From assembly GCA_050084515.1 (NCBI GenBank), contig CM114272.1, forward strand, positions 61,752,001 through 61,816,000: a DNA stretch of 64,000 bases, given 5' to 3'. Below the pieces are notes generated by a model that was not told the origin of the DNA, did not search any database, and was given only the letters and a program-made list of their open reading frames with translations. Below are positions 51,728 to 63,079 of the stretch, one piece after another; within the stretch, counting starts at the first letter, position 1; each line of letters starts with the position of its first letter. The stretch comes from Blasia pusilla. Its lineage: Eukaryota; Marchantiophyta; Marchantiopsida; Blasiales. Made by a program: the position numbers and the translations under genes.

Positions 51728-53085
51728 CTATACACATCTCGGACACATCCATCGTCCCGTGGGAACCACATCAAGAGGGGGTCAAACATGACATATGCCA
51801 CCCTTGAGAACAACCATCACATACCAACATGGTGGCTGCACCCCTCGCAGATCCGCACAACATACACCTCAAGCCTGCAGGTACCACTGCCAAGCTCGGA
51901 TCCACCGTCCCATCTACATTTGGAAGATGACATAGCGCACAATTGCGCACATGATCCTTCCAAACCATACCATCCCGTCCCTCCAACATGAGGACTCCGG
52001 TCGGTAATACCTCGCGCACACGTAGGATCATGCGCCCTGCAGTGACATCTAGCGTCGTGGGTGCCGCCTGCTGTAAATACACGTAATCTCCAGGATGAAA
52101 CCTCCTAATCCCTGGACGATAACCTCCTCCACAAATGGTCGCGTACCTCAATGTATCTCTATGTTGGGCAATAGCTAAGTTCTCAAAGGCCATAAGCATA
52201 ACTCTACAAAAAACTTCTGCCCTCTGAGAACATGCTTGCACCCACACATGTGGATCATCAAGATCTAACACCTCCGCCATGTCACGTCGAATCGCTGCAC
52301 GTAAATCTGGCTCTCTCCCAAAGAGCAAAAAGTACGGTGAAAATGACGCCAAGGATGCCTGCCAACTAAAGCGATAACCCATAGCCAACCATGGCAACTG
52401 TAGGTCCCACTCCCTCAACTGTCCGCGATGCAAGCCATACTTGCGCAATCCTCTCTTCACCGTCTGTACCACTCTCTCCGCCAATCCATCCGCCTCAAGA
52501 TGATCCCTAGACGTGGTGCGGTGATCTATCAGCGCCTGATCACACAAGGCCTGAAACTCTCCCCTGAACTCGGTACCTCAGTCGGTCCAACACCTCGCCG
52601 GTGCACCAAAGTGACTAAGCACACGATCTAGAAACGCATAAGCTATTCCCTCGCCGCCTTTGTCCGGTAGTGCCACCAACTCTATCCACTTGGAGAAATG
52701 CTCCACCATGACCAACACGTACCTATGATGATGACGTCAATGGCAAAGGTCCCGCAAAGTCTAAACTCCACCGATAACCTAAACCCATAATCGGAAAAGG
52801 ATGTAACTGCGGAGTGGGAGCATTGAAGGATGCTCGCACTCTGTCACATACCATACATCTGGCCACAAACTGCTGTACCCCAGTATGCATGCCGCGCCAC
52901 CAATACTGAACCTGGAGTAAGCTGTAAGTACGCTTTACTCCAAAATGTCCCAACTCCTCATGGGCATGTCGCACTACACGTGCTCGCTGGGAAGGATGAG
53001 GTACCACTCGTATCCTACCATCTCCCCATACCCGTAAAACGTGAGTCCCCTCCCACCTGAAGGATCCGATCCCGCTCCCTAGCAC
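51728..53085 (-). pseudogene. G1 integrase with C-terminal PHD-like finger
   Basis: 53085-52723 has the HHCC zinc region (HAHEELGHFGVKRTY, CMVC) and the first catalytic Asp in WSLDFAGPL. 52547-51771 (258 codons) has the last catalytic Glu region (ADGLAERVVQTVK), a GPY/F-like segment (AGRMILRVREVLPTGVLML), DHVRNCALCHLPNVDGT, then C228-x2-C231-x11-C243-x2-C246-x4-H251-x2-C254, the PHD C4-H-C pattern including WHMSCL. A stop follows at once; a W-x-CPxC pair that would complete a PHD finger lies in another frame at 51728-51751, so a small frameshift probably truncated it. The core between 52723 and 52547 is broken by stops. Function inferred: cDNA insertion, possibly guided to modified histone H3. 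Confidence 0.85.
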
Positions 53086-53755
53086 TCATTGTACTCGTAA
53101 TGACGCCAGTGCGCAAGAACTCCACAACCTCCACGTCGTCATGGATATCACGACCACCTGTCGCCTCCTCACTAACCTCCGGATCCAAAGACTCATCATC
53201 CAATCCCACCACTGGAGTCATCACCTGTGGCTGACCTGCCATAGTCAACCAACAAAGATAGGCAGATGCATGCCAACCGGGCACCATCTCCTCATCACTC
53301 TCTCCGTGCCATCGAGCTCTTGTGTCGTCTCTCTGACTCGGACATGGGTTACGACTCAACCCATCCGCATCCTGGTTCAGCCGACCTGGCCTATGAACCA
53401 CCTCAAACTCATACTCCTGTAGTAATAGAGCCCACCTGGCAAGCTTTCCCGTAAGCTTGTTGGACTCCATCAACCACCTCAACGGCTGATGATCAATGAT
53501 AAGTGTGAAAGGGTTGCCGAATAAATAGCACCTAAAATGTGCCACGGCCCACAGTGCAGCCAAGCACTCTCCCTCGTAGGAGCTGTACTTTGCCTCTGCA
53601 ATGTTGTTTGATCGGCTCGCGTAAGCCACAACGAACTCCCTCTCCTCGTCATCCCTCTGAGTAAGCACTGCTCCTAGACCCAACATGCTCCAATCCGTAT
53701 GTAACTGGAATGGGCGACCCCTAATCGGTCTCTGTAAAATGGGTGAGGACGTCAA
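53015..53755 (-). pseudogene. G1 RNase H domain
   Basis: 246-codon frame: RPIRGRPFQLHTDWS then LGLGAVLTQ, EGECLAALWAVAHFRCYLFG, IDHQPLRWLMES, ARWALLLQEYEFEVVHRPG and DADGLSRNP, all standard for the Ty3/Gypsy RT-RNase H. Acidic residues of the D-E-D-D set are visible. It overlaps the integrase frame by 71 bp in another frame, so the polyprotein is frameshifted here. Confidence 0.9.
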
Positions 53756-53759
53756 CTTT

Positions 53760-54776
53760 GTCCTTGAGCTCTGAAATGCTCGCTCCGATCATCTCCCCAC
53801 AACCACACTGATCAAGTCTCGTCAACAAGGTCAAAGACTTTGCGATAGCACTAAAACCCTTGACATACCGTCGATAGAAGTTCGCTTGACCCAAGAAATG
53901 CTCGGACTCGACTCACATCCAGTAGGGCGTGGAATCTGCGCAATAGCCTCTACCTTCGTCTGCTGAACGCCTAACCCACTCGGGTATATGGTGTGTCCCA
54001 AGTACTCAATCTGCTCTGAAAGAATCTGCACTTGCTGGATGTAACTTGGTCCATGTAATCGCAATCGCGAAAAACCTCCTCCAAGTGTCGCTCATGCTCC
54101 TCAACCGTGGAACTGAAGATAAGAATATCATCTATGTAACATTGTACAAAATCCAAGCCAGCAAGAATCCTATCCATCACTCTCTGAAATTCCGTAGGCG
54201 CGTTCTTCAACCCAAATGGTAAGAACCGCCATCGATACAACAATCTCTCCCGAATCGATCTATCCCCGAATCTTTGTCTTCTCCTGTCCTCCAACTTGAT
54301 AGGAAGCGATGATAGCCAAAGCACGGAGATCTAAAGTACTGAAGATCTTTGCATGCCCTACCGCATCAAAGATCTCCTCAAGAGTAGGCATGGCATACCG
54401 ATCTGACCTCGTCTGTCACTTGATAGGACGGTAATCTCCACACATCCGCCTATCCGTCCAATTGCCATACATATCCTTCTTCGCCGGCATGACTGTGGCA
54501 GATGCATACTCCCCATGTGATAACTCCACAAGTCCTGCCTCCAACAAGTCTTGACTCTGCTCTCAATCAAGGCTCGCTCCATATCAGAATACAGTAGGGT
54601 CGACGAAAGATCGGCGTATCACTAGCCAACTCAATCCGTATCCCGGGACCCTTCAGCGTACCCAAGTCTCTCATACTGAAGGCAAAACAACTGACATGCC
54701 CTCTTAGAAACCTATGAACTCGCCGTCGCTCTCCTCCTATCAACTTGAGACCTATCACAAGCTCCCAAGTCTCCAT
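53760..54776 (-). pseudogene. G1 reverse transcriptase, frameshifted
   Basis: Segments in three frames: FSMRDLGTLKGPGIRIEL (54567-54776), an ERALIES segment (about 54360-54582) and RFLPFGLKNAPTEFQRVMD then CYIDDILIFSS (53971-54324), the YIDD box at 54127-54138. The next LGHTIYPSGLGVQQTKVEAI block is at 53831-54064. All catalytic blocks exist but no single frame spans them. Confidence 0.9.
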
Positions 54777-55028
54777 CGTGACCTCACTCGGAGAGGACGC
54801 AACCTCCGTCTTTGGTTGCTATGTAGCAATCCTAGCCACCTCCGCAACAGCCACTCCACTCTGACCTCCTACACCATGCTCCATATCCAAAAAATGAACA
54901 TGTGCTACTCTAGCCGCCTTCGCACTCTCTCGCTCGAACGACGCCCCGGGAAGTCCATGGGTGCCTATCTCTCCTCGTCTCGCCTTGACCAATGCCTCAG
55001 ACAGACCACTCAGAGGCAATGGTCCAAC

Positions 55029-56402
55029 TCATGGACGTGACGGCATGGATGACACTCGCATCCGTCTTTGCTCAGCCATACCTAGGCTGAGTATCCATGT
55101 GAGACAGTTGAGGTCCATCGCCTGCCCCAACACCTGTCTCCGTGATGCCTTAGTCATCCCTGGCACTGCCGTAGTACCGGTAGTGAACCCCATGGCGCGC
55201 TCGCGCTCATCTGCTGTAGGCTCCTCCAATACTCCGTTCACCTCATCCCAAATCATGCCTGGCCCTCCCTGACGAAAGGCATGGGATGCTGGGAAGCTCA
55301 CCAACGTAGGTAAGGCTGCCCTCAACTCCCCCACCCAATTGGCCATGGCCAACGGTGGTCTATCATCGCATGTCACCACCTGAGATCGACGCCCTGAGTC
55401 CAAAATAGCATCCACTGTGAGATGTGGTGCTCTCTGGACTCCACTGTAGGCTCGACTCAGTACCTCTGATGGTATCAGGTTCGTCCACCACAGTCGTGGA
55501 TGATGGGCACGTGACCCAACTCTCGCTGCATCTAACAACACAGCAGGTCCTAACCAGGACCTCACTTGATGTACACTCGTCATCACACGTGCACGAGTGT
55601 CTCCCAACAACGGCACGTTCTCCAAAATGTACGTTGGAGAACATATCTGACTCTCTTGCAAGTGTCGTAATACTTGCAGCATCTCCCAAAACATCCATGA
55701 CCTCGGATCCTGCAATCCAAATCCTCGGCCAGCTGATGAATGACCTTGACATGGCCATCCAGCAATCACCAAATGAATGGTGCCAACTCTATGCAGATCC
55801 TGCGCCCCCACCAAAGATATGTCGACGGGTAGCGTATGATGGTATCCCCGTACTGCGGATACCGACAACAACTCAGGATACCTCTGGACCAATCTCGCCA
55901 CGTGTCGTAATGATACTCGCCGCGCGGTCTCATCTCTCTCCACATAAAGGTACTGATGCACCCGTATGCCCGCCTGTAATACTGCAGCCAATCCGGTGCT
56001 AATCCCTCTGAAGAGATCTAACACCCTAACACCCTCCTCTGGGCATTGCCACACAACAGGTGTGGTATCTAGTGGGGTCATCGTCTCCACTCCAAGAGCC
56101 CGATCGCCACGTGACTCTCGCTGCTCTGGGATAAAAACATGACTCCACGCCTGCCTCACGAGGTCGTCGGCACTCCTCTGTAACTCTCGAGTCGTACCCC
56201 ACAATGGTGAAGAGGCATTGCTAACATGGGAAGAGACACCCGCCATGGCCTGTCTCTCCGTGGGAGTATCCGCTACTGGGACATCCTCCGCATGTGCGTT
56301 CCCCTCCAACAACTCTCCTGGCCAGCTAACACTACCTGTGAAAGCCGCCAACGTGGTCACAGACTCGCCTCGTGATCGACCACCTCGTCCCACAAACTGC
56401 AC
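55029..56402 (-). CDS. Retrotransposon DNMT3-like cytosine-C5 DNA methyltransferase
   Basis: 457 codons, the longest intact frame in the window. Cytosine-C5 methyltransferase motifs are in linear order: motif I VRVLDLFRGISTGLAAVL (125-142), then YVERDE (153-158), motif IV LVIAGWPCQGHSS with catalytic Cys218, motif VI YILENVPLLG (Glu261), motif VIII ARVGSRAHHPRLWWTN (293-308), and motifs IX-X with ADERERAMGF and RRQVLGQAMDLNCLTW (421-436). Linear order excludes the rearranged DRM type; short target-recognition region and the C-terminal blocks fit DNMT3. Residues 1-120 precede the catalytic domain; the PLWG-ELQR-AWSHVF part is shared with G2, so it belongs to the element. It sits between protease and RT, in the polyprotein register apart from stops just upstream (about 56405-56460), so it was probably made as part of Gag-Pol. 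Likely acts on element cDNA or insertion sites; that is inference. Start codon nominal. Confidence 0.93.
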   Translation of the reverse strand: MQFVGRGGRSRGESVTTLAAFTGSVSWPGELLEGNAHAEDVPVADTPTERQAMAGVSSHVSNASSPLWGTTRELQRSADDLVRQAWSHVFIPEQRESRGDRALGVETMTPLDTTPVVWQCPEEGVRVLDLFRGISTGLAAVLQAGIRVHQYLYVERDETARRVSLRHVARLVQRYPELLSVSAVRGYHHTLPVDISLVGAQDLHRVGTIHLVIAGWPCQGHSSAGRGFGLQDPRSWMFWEMLQVLRHLQESQICSPTYILENVPLLGDTRARVMTSVHQVRSWLGPAVLLDAARVGSRAHHPRLWWTNLIPSEVLSRAYSGVQRAPHLTVDAILDSGRRSQVVTCDDRPPLAMANWVGELRAALPTLVSFPASHAFRQGGPGMIWDEVNGVLEEPTADERERAMGFTTGTTAVPGMTKASRRQVLGQAMDLNCLTWILSLGMAEQRRMRVSSMPSRP

Positions 56403-56498
56403 GGGTAACTAACTCATCCGACCATCACCTGACCGCCATCCTGGTCGATAAGCAACGGTCTCCTCTCAGAAGTCAAGGATGAATCCTAGGGGATATAA

Positions 56499-56888
<390 letters not shown>

Positions 56889-57214
56889 TGAGTGGGTGAT
56901 ACGCCCCCAATCGAGGTCTGTATCTGGAAGGGACAAGGCTCAATGTCGGCCTTCCGTAACCCCAACGCTAAACACGCCGCCTTCCCTAACATCAAGGGTT
57001 GCGCTCCCGAATCAAGTAGGATGCGCTGCAGGTTGTTTACTGTCCCCGTCGGACTAACCAAGTGAAATACTCCAGCTCGGTTATCCAGTAACACTACTCC
57101 AAGTGTCACCATCGCCGCTCTATGGCGGTCGGTGGCATATCTACCAACCGCCGCCGCCGATGCCATGACTCGTGGGGAACGCCCCAAGCACCGGCTCGAG
57201 GGCAAGTCCACCAC

Positions 57215-57947
57215 CTCCTCAACTACCCTCGAACAAGAAGCGTCATCTCTCCACGCTCACACAACGTGGCGTGCCAACCGAACACCTCACCTGGTCCGAC
57301 TCCCAACGTCGCCAACTCTAAGGCGGAAAATAGCGGAGTCGACTCACTCTAGTGGCCACCTCCAACACTATAGTCGACCCGACTCCACTTGAGCCGGCAT
57401 AGAGTTGTCACTCCAACTCCTCGTGACGTCGACGAGGTGCCTCGAATCAGAGGCACCGGTGGTTGTCGAGGCACCATCGATGGTGTGTGTAGTGCCTCCG
57501 ACAATGTGAACGATCGTGGAACCCTGGCTCGCCGCCCATGTCCCGGTCCCCCTCTGGTGGGTCAATCTCAACTCCACCCCTCGATGGCTCGGTGCCTCTT
57601 GCAAAGACCCGAGTCACCACGCATTTGCCTCAACCGGGCCGCACTACACATGAATCCCCATCTTGGCGAGATCCTCACCGGTCGGGGTAAGAGGTAGAGA
57701 CTAGAGTCACACTAGCTCCTCGCACTCCGTGCCTTCCTAAGCTGCATCATCGTCATGGCAAAGCAATCCTCCGCTCCAACCGATCGATGCGTGAGAGAAG
57801 TGCCGGCTCTGGTGCTCTGCTCCATCTCCTCTTGCTGGTGGTGGTCCTCTACCACCACGCCCAGAAGAACTCCCCGACCTCCTCCAGACGGCCGCCCCAG
57901 GACCCTCGGCCTCGGCCCCTCGGATGTGCCCCTCGGCGAAGGTTAAA
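57215..57947 (-). other. G1 spacer between zinc knuckle and protease
   Basis: GC-rich, Arg/Pro/Gly-rich in translation, no domain recognised; frames are disrupted. Confidence 0.4.
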
Positions 57948-57990
57948 ACATCTATCCCTAGTGTGACCATATCGTGGGCAATGGTCACAC
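57948..57990 (-). pseudogene. G1 gag CCHC zinc knuckle
   Basis: Minus strand reads ECDHCPRYGHTRDRCFN, an intact C-x2-C-x4-H-x4-C retroviral-type zinc knuckle. A second CWTCGGP Cys pair lies about 100 bp upstream in the element (near 58105) and matches CWACGGAH in G2. Confidence 0.8.
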
Positions 57991-58269
57991 TCGTCTTGTG
58001 GTGGGGCCATCTCTCGTGGCTCTGAGCAATCGGAGGCGCCGGTGGTCCTCTCCCATCATGTCAGGCGTCTCTCGCCTATGGGCCCTCCACACGTCCAACA
58101 AGACCACATCGGTCCTGGCTGGGCAACATATGTAGGTGCGGTCGTTGCCTCATAGGCTCACGGTACCCGCCCTGCTCTCTAGGCACACAGGCCCGCTCCG
58201 TGAAATCGGTGCTCGTTGTGGCACTGTGGGGTCACCGCCGCCTCGTGGACCCGTCGACTCTCGAGAAAA

Positions 58270-59010
58270 TCCAGCGGTCACTACCGCTCCTCACTCATGT
58301 TGAGCTCAATACGCTCAGACAACTCAAAGACCACCTTCAATGTGAGCTTTTTGTGTGAATCAAAGACCGCATCTTGCACTCTCCTCCGTAGTTCTTGGTC
58401 CGAACCCCGCACCAATCGGACCGATTGCGCCTCGATCACTCCAAACGTAGCAATGATCAGCCTCTCATGCGTGTGAATGCTCTCTCGGACTCTCACCCGA
58501 TCGCCGCTGAAAATCCAGTAGACTCTTCAGCTTGTCGGCAGACGCCGGTAGCTCTTCCCAACCGCCGGAAGAACTCCCTTTTGTAAGGAGAAGCCGGGTG
58601 GCCCTCTACCACCAGAGGTCTCTGCCACATCGCTTGTCTCACTGCCCTCCTCTCCATCTAGTCTTTGGGCTGATGGTGTGGGTCTCTCTCCTCTCACAAT
58701 CCCATCATATGCCTCGTGACCACTAGTGGACACATACCCTGGAGCCCAATACATCCTCCAGGGCATCGATTTCTCACTGAGTATAGTGATCGAAACTCCA
58801 TGTAGTCATCCATCGGAGGACCCTCCAAGTCTTTGGAACAACCCTTCCATGCCATGAAAGGGTTGAACCGTGTCGGGCACGTATCTCCTGGAAGTCGCAC
58901 CATGTGTCGAACTCTGGATGAAATCATCTAAGTCGATGGTGCCCACTACACCCGAGAAACGACGCATGCCCCGATGGCCCATGTCGCCCATCTCCGCCAA
59001 GTACTATTGT
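58270..59010 (-). pseudogene. G1 gag, frameshifted
   Basis: RRFSGVVGTIDLDDFIQ and FNPFMAWKG, then DLEGPPMDDYMEF (58694-59000), RMYWAPGYVSTSGHEAYDGI (58527-58766) and VIEAQSVRLVRGSDQELRRR then KVVFELSERIELNM (58281-58496), aligned block by block with the two G2 gag halves. At least two frameshifts. Confidence 0.8.
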
Positions 59011-60250
59011 CTCGCCGGTGATCTCGTCACCGGCACTGTCGATGATGACGATCGGCCACGGATGGATGTCGAGGAGCTCCTCACCGTAACCCCTGGTATC
59101 TCACTCCACTCCGTGTCACACCACTACCATCGCCGCACTACACCGTTCTTCCGAACCCTGGAAGAACGCCGTGATGACAAACCCTGTCTCACCCGCCAAG
59201 CACTCAGACTCACCAAGAGTCTCCCACACGCCTCACTAGCTCACCTATGCTAACGTCAATCCCGTGATGACATACCCGCCTCACGACGCTCAACACTCGG
59301 GCTCACCATGAGCCTCCTAACCGACTCACCTAACCTAGTGACACTCTCTCGGGTCATACACACCCTACTCGGCTACCGCAAACCGCCAGATATCCACCAA
59401 CATGCTACACATGAAAAGAATCTACACTCGTCACCATCATCGCACCCATCTAGCACCGGCTACCCAATACCCAAAGACTCTCAATCACACACGAGAAGTG
59501 CGGGAAAAGGGACTCGAATGGGTAACCTGATCACGCCCTCCAACCTGCTGCACCGTCAATATGCACTCCTCCACATGATATGACAATCTCTGCCACATAA
59601 CACTCCCCTCGACCAACACGTCGATCCTCCCGTCAATAGATGCGGACAACCCGCCGGCATCATGCACACTGCCCCTCCATCGTAAACTCTCGCAACGCCC
59701 TGCCTGTCGCGCCCCAAAAACATCATGTCACGCCCGCTGTCCAACTTGTCGGTCACTCAACACGTCGACGTCCTCCCTGCCATCACGTTGCCCATGCGTC
59801 ACCGCGTTCGCCTGACCGACCTCGTCCGTGCTACCAACCACGTTCGCGCTGGCACCTATGCGCGCCTCCCACCGGGGGGGCGTCGCGCCCCCTCGCTGTC
59901 GCCAGCGACTGCCGTCGCGCTCGCGACTCTGCCCGAGACCCGTCCGCGCTGTCACGCCGCCTCTCGGCCCTCGCCGCGGCTTACTTACCTAGACCGCGAC
60001 CTAACCTAGCCTTTACTTGTGACCCCGTGAATCAGAAGCCTGCAAGACCTAAACCTGCCCTTCTTCCTTCTCTCTCGACACCCTCACTTGCGTACACCCG
60101 ACGCCCCCACCACACGCTACACTCATTTCGCTGTCCCCATCAATCCGCACCAGCAAAATCTGAGAAAACGGACAGCTTCCGCCCACGGCCTTCCGAACAG
60201 AAAAATGACACAAAAACGCGTCACACACACATCTCCGGGGGCTCGACCAA
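59011..60250 (-). other. G1 leader, between LTR and gag
   Basis: CG-rich leader of about 1.2 kb, no gene recognised. Open frames on the plus strand (for example 59640-60314) are shadows of CG-rich sequence. Confidence 0.5.
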
Positions 60251-60479
60251 GGCAACTCGCTTGCCTACCGCAAACAACTTAATTCCCACCAGCCCCGACA
60301 TCTTTCTCATGTAAAAATAAAGAGTAGTAAAACGGCACACCCGGCCTAAAACTCCACTCCTCAATCTACATGGCATATCGAGCCTCGCCCACCCTCCGCT
60401 ATCAAGGAATCCGGACGCTAGCACCCTAGTCCTAGCTCACACACATACAAGGGAGGTGCTCCAACGGCTCAACATGAGA

Positions 60480-60589
60480 AAGATGGCTTAGGAAAGCCAT
60501 CTTCTCTCTTATATAGGTTGGGAAGAGCCAAAAGGCTCTTCCCTAAAAATAACCCTTCCCTTGGTAACCTACGCACAGGTTACCAAGGG
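60480..60589. repeat. Three perfect stem-loops in the G1 LTR
   Basis: AAGATGGCTT/AAGCCATCTT (60480-60489, 60494-60503), GGGAAGAGCC/GGCTCTTCCC (60520-60529, 60534-60543) and CCCTTGGTAACCT/AGGTTACCAAGGG (60558-60570, 60577-60589). The TATA box lies between the first and second. Confidence 0.9.
60509..60515 (-). promoter_or_regulatory. TATA box of the G1 LTR
   Basis: Minus-strand CCTATATAAGAGAG. About 270 bp inside the LTR start, directed toward gag; transcription would begin around 60480. Confidence 0.65.
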
Positions 60590-60783
60590 CAGTGACTGTT
60601 TAGTCAACAAGTCACCCGGCTGTAAAAGACCTCAACATGAAAGTCGCCGAAACGCGTTCGACACAATGGACCTATCCTCAACCTCATCCGACACTGTGGG
60701 ACAAAGTTATACTCAAGATAGTCCGCTGGCTCCTACGCCCTATCCACGATAGATCTCGGCCTATCGGCTACTCAGATGTGACA

Positions 60784-61316
60784 TATATGCCCAGGAGATT
60801 GAGGCATGGCGACTCTACTATGACCCACACTATGTGTCATGGATAAAGCCATTCTCAGATTAGAAGGATGAGTCAAAAGAGGCTACTTCCTCTTCTACCA
60901 GTGACATTTTAGGAGGGGTAACTCACACTGGAACAGTTATACCGTCCAGTCGAGTTCATCCCAGGTTCAACCCCGTGGTTGAGTTCTTTGCTCAATTGAG
61001 GAAAATCTACTAGGGGGTGCCGACTGAGAAGTTGCGGAGCATCCACGACTTCCAAAGGCGCCCGGATGAGAGTTTGCATGAGGCCAATACTCCCTTGCGC
61101 CGGTTGATTAACGTCATTCAGGGGGTGACAGAGGCCCAGGCTATCCAGTCATGGTACGCGATGGTGGACCAAACCCCGCGGACACGGTTGCGGGACGGGG
61201 TGCTTCTTATGAACACCTCACCTACGTTGAGAGATGTTTTTACGACCGCTGAGAACATTGAGCGCAACATGGCAAAGGAGAGCGTAGCCACCATGGGTTC
61301 CAAGCGAGAGTAGTCA
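60784..61316 (+). pseudogene. G2 gag, C-terminal half
   Basis: Resumes the reading frame left at 51514 (AQEIEAWRLYYDPHYVSW) and continues to FNPVVEFFAQLRKIY, a TAG stop, VPTEKLRSIHDFQRRPDESL, VTEAQAIQSWYAMVDQTP and FTTAENIERNMAKE, matching the G1 gag C-terminus. Confidence 0.8.
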
Positions 61317-61399
61317 CGATTGCTTGCACCACTAGTGCAGCAATGTGGATTCCGAGATAGGTCTGTGGCACTACAAGCTTAGGGAAGATAACGGAAGGC

Positions 61400-61620
61400 C
61401 GTGCCACACAAACCTGCGCCCTCATATGCAGCTCAGCAGCAGCCGCCTACGATTATTTGTTGGGCATGTGGTGGAGCCCATCACCAGTGCGATTGCACTT
61501 GTCAGGGTCATGGACGCGTGGCTCAACATGGAGGAGGAGATGGTGCTGCACCAAGAGGTTATCAATGTGACTATTCAAAGGCATGGTCACACACGCGCCT
61601 GGTGTTTTAGCTTACACCCT
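61400..61620 (+). pseudogene. G2 zinc-knuckle region
   Basis: IICWACGGAHHQCDCTC (near 61455) and a decayed CDYSKAWSHT that corresponds to the intact G1 CDHCPRYGHT. Confidence 0.6.
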
Positions 61621-61679
61621 GAGTTACGTCCGGATTGAGGGCTAGAGAGGGCAGTAAGAAGAGTGAGTTGCCGGTCTAG

Positions 61680-62540
61680 GTGGGCCTAGAGGTCATGCAT
61701 CAAGTGGTCCCGTTGGGGGACAAGGAGCTAAATTTGCCCAAGGGTGTGGTGGAGTTTCCCATGGAGGAGGTAAAGTCCCACTACCTAGGCGCGTTGAGGG
61801 AGACGTCGGGCGTGAGCCTGGGATGGCTGCTCAGATATAGTAGCTACAACAACACATTGGCGTTGAGATTACCAGATGTCGGATCCGTGGCATCGACGTC
61901 TTATGGAGCAACCAGAGATATGGAGGATCGTGGTTGGATGTGTGGGGTTGCCCACATGGAGACCGCCGTAGTTGTTACGTGTGGATCAACTGTAGAGTTG
62001 GATCCACAGCGAGGGGAAGCCAAGAAACAGACCATACTTCCTAAGTATTTCACGTACGTTGTCCAAGGCGATGAGGACCCCATCGATGGGTCCTCATCAG
62101 AGTTCCCGGAGAGTTGGTGATGTTGTTGGTGTGCAGGCATGGAAGGCGATGGGAGAAGCGAGTGCGACGACTCCTATTGTTGATGCTTAGGAGGAGCATG
62201 TGTCAAGCACATTGTTGGGGGCGGCCACTGTTGTGTAACGTGCTCCTTTATTTTCTGCTTCCGATGTTATGACGTTGGGAGGTATGCCCACCGAGGTTTT
62301 TCAGCTGGCAGCTACACTATGTTAGCGTGGAGTTGGTGTTCCTATGTCACACTTAGGGGTGATTGCAGAGGAGGTGATGGACCTGCCCTTGGAGCCTATG
62401 CTCGGGCCGTCCATGTCAAATTCATGGTAGGGTGCGGCTGCTAGGATGGCGGAGATGCCCGCTAGACCCGCGATATAGCGTGCCATGGCTTCTCCTGGTG
62501 GTGTGTTGCTGGATAACCGGGGAGAGGTCTTCCAATTGGT
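61680..62540 (+). other. G2 spacer before protease
   Basis: Decayed polyprotein sequence; an open frame at 61680-62120 has no recognised domain. Confidence 0.4.
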
Positions 62541-62885
62541 GAGTCCAGGAGGTAGAGCTCTAAGTCAGTAGCGTGTCTTGCTAGATTCACAAGCGCAACC
62601 CCTGATGTTGGGGGAAGCGGCATTCAGAGGATTGGGCTTGACGAGAGCCAATGTGGAGCGTTGTCCATTCAAGATACAGACATCCTTGGGTGGAGCGAGT
62701 ACCACACAGTTTATCACTCGATAGGAGGTTGTGGTGAGGACTTTCCCGAGACATCCTATAGATGAGTCCGTGGTGCGTGCCAAGACGATCATGACTGACG
62801 TAGAGTCCTACGACCTCTTGGTTGGTGGAGCGGTGTTGTACCCGATGGGGTTTTCCCTGGATTACTGGGATGAGTCAATGTCCTA
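62541..62885 (+). pseudogene. G2 retropepsin-like protease
   Basis: LLDSQAQPLMLGEAAFRGLG (active site DSGA altered to DSQA at 62584-62595), VERCPFKIQTSLGGAS, ITR-stop-EVVVR (a TAG where G1 has CAG) and VESYDLLVGGAVLYPMGFSL. No plastid insert here, confirming the ancestral continuity. Confidence 0.8.
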
Positions 62886-63079
62886 GAGACCAGGATGGCA
62901 GTCGAGTGATGGATGACTTTTTTCATTACGTGTTCAATTCACAGTGGAGTGATCGAGCGACGGCAAGGAGAGATGGCGACTTTAGCAGCATTTAGTAGCG
63001 CCATCATGTGACCTTCAGATTTGATTGAGGGGCATGTCCATATAGAGGACACACCCGCGCCAGACACTTCTAGGGAGAG

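Larger units (their letters stand above)
60250..60783 (-). repeat. G1 5' LTR (approximate)
   Basis: Starts TGTCACATCTGAGTAGCC on the minus strand, next to the target duplication. It contains a TATA box and three perfect stem-loops. Inner border is not determined. Confidence 0.55.

Noticed and set aside
55424-56002. 192-codon plus-strand open frame
   Set aside because: Antisense shadow of the methyltransferase; no family resemblance.
55029-56402. Bacterial restriction-modification methyltransferase or contamination
   Set aside because: It is flanked on the same strand by Gypsy protease and RT, has a paralogue in G2 in the same position, and its C-terminal blocks are DNMT3-like.
59640-60314. 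224-codon plus-strand open frame, Arg/Pro/His-rich
   Set aside because: Falls in the CG-rich G1 leader where stops are rare by composition; no domain, and not conserved in the G2 leader.
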